Of a stretch of DNA of 8,932 bases, positions 6,631 through 8,932 are shown piece by piece. Position 1 is the stretch's first letter; each line of letters opens with the position of its first letter. The translations under genes were made by a program, and so were the position numbers. The notes beneath the pieces are model-generated. The model saw only the letters and a program-made list of their open reading frames with translations, was not told the DNA's origin and searched no databases. Source of the stretch: a bacterium TMED198 (GTDB lineage: Bacteria; Fidelibacterota; Marinisomatia; SCGC-AAA003-L08; D37C17); the NCBI GenBank assembly GCA_002170735.1, contig NHIV01000012.1, positions 1-8,932 of the forward strand, read 5' to 3'.

Positions 6631-8932
6631 TTATTTAAGAAGTGTAACCTTCTTTGATACTGCTTCTCCTAAAGACTCAGCCCTACATATGTACATACCT
6701 GCAGGAACCTGCTGCCCCTTCATATTTCTACCATCCCAGGTGTATGAGTAAGACCCCGCATCAATAGAACCTTTAAACAAAGAATTAATTAGCCTTCCTC
6801 TAATATCATAGATCTCAAGAGCCAGGTTGCCATTTTCCGGCACATTAACAGAAATACTAGTACTCGGGTTAAATGGATTAGGATAAATTTTATTTAAACT
6901 GAAGCTATTAGGAACTGCCTTGACTACCTGCACATCAACATATTGCGACTCTGAATTTACAACCTTTGTCTCAATCACCTTAAATGAGCTGGAAACATCA
7001 AACAGCTTATTAACACCAGGGTTAATAAAATTTTCCATATGATAAATTAAAATTGTATGCAAACCATCAATCTCATTTGAAACTACGTCCATGTTAAGAT
7101 CTTGATTAAATGTGATATCGCCATCAGTTAAGACAACCATTTGCAAGCCTGAAATCTTACCATCAGATTCTAGGGAGGCACTATTACCTCCTAGCTCTAA
7201 GTTGGCATAGCTTGAGACTGAATCTTCTCTACTATGAGCTCTTTGAAGCCCGTTACCTTGAGTAATTAAGTTAATATTCAAAATAATATCAAGGACGTCA
7301 ATCACTCCGTCAGCGTTTATGTCTGCCGCACACTCAGCATATTGTGTTGGATTGCTCTCAACTCCAATAACTATGTTAACCTGAAGCACTACATCAAGAA
7401 TATTAATTATAGCATCATCATTCAAGTCACCTGCAGAACAGTCAAATGGATCAGCTCCTCCTATCTCTAGGAAATTTAAAAGACCATCAACGTAAGCATC
7501 AAAATCACCTCCAGAAAGGCCTCCCATTTCGTGGGATGCACCAACGGTCCTATAGCCATCGCCCTCATATGCAATTGCTGTTGTATAGCCAGCGCCATTA
7601 TTGTTTAGAATTGCTAATCCTCCAGCTGGAGCTAGATGATCTATCCAACTATTTCCACCGTTGTAGTCAAAAACCAAACCTTCTGTAAAGGTCCCAGCAA
7701 CTCCCTCAATAGTTTCAAGGTCACTTGAGCCATCTGATACACCAGTAAGACCAAACATGTTGTGTAAACTGGTCTGGCTATCATAAGCCCAAGTGTCACC
7801 ACCTTCCATGTATACACTTCCACCTCTTTCTAAAATTTCGACAAATGCATCTGCCTCATTTTGCTGAAGAACATGATTGCCTGGGTCATAGTAAATACCA
7901 AGGAAAACAAAAGCCATTGTGTAGAAATCAGTTGATACTAGGTTACCTACTACGTGATCATAACCTGTTCTACCTGATGATTCAAAAAACTGACTAAGCA
8001 TTTCTCCAGACAATCCACCTTGCGGATCCCAAATAAGCATGGTTGGGTGACCAATTATCATTGAAAAATTATAATTAGAAACTGAAACTTCTCCATTTTG
8101 ATCATCTTGTACAAACGATGCCATGAAATTGACAGGTGTACCAAGATCAACATTACTATTCGCTTGAACACTGAAAGAGAGAACTGAGCTCTGTCCAGCT
8201 GACAATGAGGACAAGTATATCTCATCTTCTAAAATAGAAACAACGGATCCATTCCAACTATCAAAAATTTCTTCTAGGTGCGCTCCTGGGCTATCAGTAT
8301 GATCTCCTGATCCTAAGTTTGAAATATAAATCGTTACCTCAGCCGTTTCACCTGCATCCCAAATTCCATCCCCATCAGAGTCATCAAATTCAGCATTTGA
8401 AAAAACAATCTCAGGAGCATTGACAGCAATAGATATAGAGCTCTCCCAAGTATCTGTACTACTTAAATATTCAACAAATACCTCCGCACTATGGCCATCA
8501 GGTGCAGAGTAATCAATATTCAGCCCTATTAGATCATTACCTTGCAGCATACTTCCTGCAGATATATTTCCAAATGTTGTACTTGATGGACCATTCAATG
8601 AAACATAAGGATCATTAGAAGAAATGTTTGCAACTACATTATTCGCTGACTCAACTCCTACATTTTCAGCCCAAAGAGCTAAAGAAATGAAATCTCCATT
8701 ATTGACCATTCCATCATTTGAAGAATCAGAAATAATTTCATATCCACCATTAACTACATATGGCCCTTCAGGTGCAATCACCATAACAGACGCTTCATAA
8801 GCAAAAGCATTAAATGAGCTAACAACAAGATCCAACTCACCTGGAGTATTAGCCGCATCACCCAACTCTAAAACTGCAACACCTCCATTTGAATATGCAG
8901 AAGACAGAAGTTCACCATTTTTTGATAGAGCA
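6631..8932 (-). CDS. Large secreted surface protein, C-terminal part (gingipain-associated domains, dockerin-like repeats, T9SS-like sorting domain)
   Basis: The frame stays open to the right edge, showing the last 766 residues; a TTG at 8863-8865 is an internal leucine, not a start. In order from the edge: a beta-rich segment (8761-8932; PGELDLVVSSFNAFAYEASV, VIAPEGPYVV) like the Ig-like domain following C25/gingipain peptidases; two Ig-like domains at about 8416-8760 and 8056-8415 (the second opens with DDSDGDGIWDAGETAEV, an acidic possibly calcium-binding turn); a globular domain at about 7462-8052 (MLIWDPQGG, FVFLGIYYDPGNHVL, GGSVYMEGGDTWAYD, WIDHLAP, YRTVGASHEMGGL) resembling glutamine-amidotransferase-like folds; dockerin-like repeats (7255-7443); a beta-rich linker domain (6916-7218); and a C-terminal sorting domain. 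Together these suggest an outer-membrane-secreted, surface-attached protein whose missing N-terminus may be a C25 protease. That last point is inference. Confidence 0.88.
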   Translation of the reverse strand, partial: ALSKNGELLSSAYSNGGVAVLELGDAANTPGELDLVVSSFNAFAYEASVMVIAPEGPYVVNGGYEIISDSSNDGMVNNGDFISLALWAENVGVESANNVVANISSNDPYVSLNGPSSTTFGNISAGSMLQGNDLIGLNIDYSAPDGHSAEVFVEYLSSTDTWESSISIAVNAPEIVFSNAEFDDSDGDGIWDAGETAEVTIYISNLGSGDHTDSPGAHLEEIFDSWNGSVVSILEDEIYLSSLSAGQSSVLSFSVQANSNVDLGTPVNFMASFVQDDQNGEVSVSNYNFSMIIGHPTMLIWDPQGGLSGEMLSQFFESSGRTGYDHVVGNLVSTDFYTMAFVFLGIYYDPGNHVLQQNEADAFVEILERGGSVYMEGGDTWAYDSQTSLHNMFGLTGVSDGSSDLETIEGVAGTFTEGLVFDYNGGNSWIDHLAPAGGLAILNNNGAGYTTAIAYEGDGYRTVGASHEMGGLSGGDFDAYVDGLLNFLEIGGADPFDCSAGDLNDDAIINILDVVLQVNIVIGVESNPTQYAECAADINADGVIDVLDIILNINLITQGNGLQRAHSREDSVSSYANLELGGNSASLESDGKISGLQMVVLTDGDITFNQDLNMDVVSNEIDGLHTILIYHMENFINPGVNKLFDVSSSFKVIETKVVNSESQYVDVQVVKAVPNSFSLNKIYPNPFNPSTSISVNVPENGNLALEIYDIRGRLINSLFKGSIDAGSYSYTWDGRNMKGQQVPAGMYICRAESLGEAVSKKVTLLK
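6634..6915 (-). other. Type IX-secretion-like C-terminal sorting domain
   Basis: The last 94 residues of the large protein contain KIYPNPFNPSTSISVNVPE, then LEIYDIRGRLI, SYTWDGRN, QQVPAGMYICRAES and the basic end KKVTLLK. This is the usual order of type A-like C-terminal domains recognised by the type IX secretion system in FCB bacteria, where the domain is removed after transport across the outer membrane. The matching secretion genes are not in the window. Confidence 0.85.
6916..7218 (-). other. Beta-rich domain, possibly cohesin-like
   Basis: About 100 residues between the dockerin-like repeats and the sorting domain form alternating hydrophobic strands (YANLELGG, ISGLQMVVLTDGDI, LHTILIYHMENFI, LFDVSSSFKVIETKVV, YVDVQVVKAV). 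The pattern recalls the cohesin/carbohydrate-binding beta-sandwich, which is the dockerin partner fold. The resemblance is by eye only, and an unrelated Ig-like linker is equally possible. Confidence 0.35.
7255..7443 (-). other. Dockerin type I-like double calcium loop
   Basis: Two copies of the D-x-N-x-D-x-x-I-[ND]-x-x-D loop are present: DLNDDAIINILD and DINADGVIDVLD, each followed by a hydrophobic helix (VVLQVNIVIG and IILNINLITQ). They are about 35 residues apart, and each is preceded by a cysteine (DCSAGD, ECAADI) that could form a disulfide. All calcium ligand positions (1, 3, 5, 9, 12) carry Asp or Asn. The first copy has Ala instead of Gly at position 6. Confidence 0.8.

Noticed and set aside
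7255..7443. Tandem nucleotide repeat
   Set aside because: The similarity is the two dockerin calcium loops at the protein level; the DNA copies are diverged and are not a recent repeat array.
7446..7823. Open frames of 80 residues (plus, 7446-7688) and 60 residues (minus, 7641-7823)
   Set aside because: Both lie within the amidotransferase-like domain of the large secreted protein and are out of frame with it; they show no domain features.

Overview
The window is AT-rich (roughly one third G+C by eye) and fully bacterial in layout. It looks like a marine member of the Fibrobacterota-Chlorobiota-Bacteroidota (FCB) assemblage, most likely Candidatus Neomarinimicrobiota (Marinimicrobia/SAR406). 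This rests on a large secreted protein ending in a type IX-secretion-like C-terminal sorting domain (YPNPFNPST ... VPAGMYI ... KKVTLLK), a dockerin-like double calcium loop, gingipain-associated domains, and a Lin12/Notch-like DNDGGDC-type cysteine module in a second secreted protein. The lineage is inferred from domain style, not from a marker gene.

Layout: (1) 1-1027, minus strand, is the N-terminal 342 residues of a secreted modular protein that runs off the left edge. (2) 1028-1225 is its promoter region plus the terminator of the next gene. (3) 1226-1660, minus, is a small soluble protein of unknown function. (4) 1735-3717, minus, is a complete transketolase; it lies 74 bp upstream of the small protein, and the pair may share a transcript that ends at the 1166-1205 terminator. 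(5) 3718-3846 is a 129-bp divergent promoter region. (6) 3847-5493, plus, is a short CstA-type transporter, overlapping by 11 bp (7) 5483-6622, plus, the heme chaperone HemW. (8) 6631-8932, minus, is the C-terminal 766 residues of a large secreted protein, convergent with hemW across an 8-bp gap and open at the right edge.

The centre is housekeeping: central carbon metabolism (Tkt), pyruvate or peptide uptake (CstA) and heme delivery to respiratory enzymes (HemW). It is flanked by two secreted, cell-surface-type proteins. The right-hand one carries domains usually found C-terminal to C25 (gingipain-like) peptidases, so extracellular protein degradation followed by uptake of small products through CstA is an attractive but unproven link. 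There are no RNA genes, CRISPR arrays, insertion sequences or phage genes that I can support. No gene-free stretch exceeds 300 bp. The least explained parts are the cysteine-rich module at 425-589, the dockerin plus possible cohesin-like arrangement at 6916-7443, and the orphan gene at 1226-1660. I do not see a clearly new multi-gene system here.
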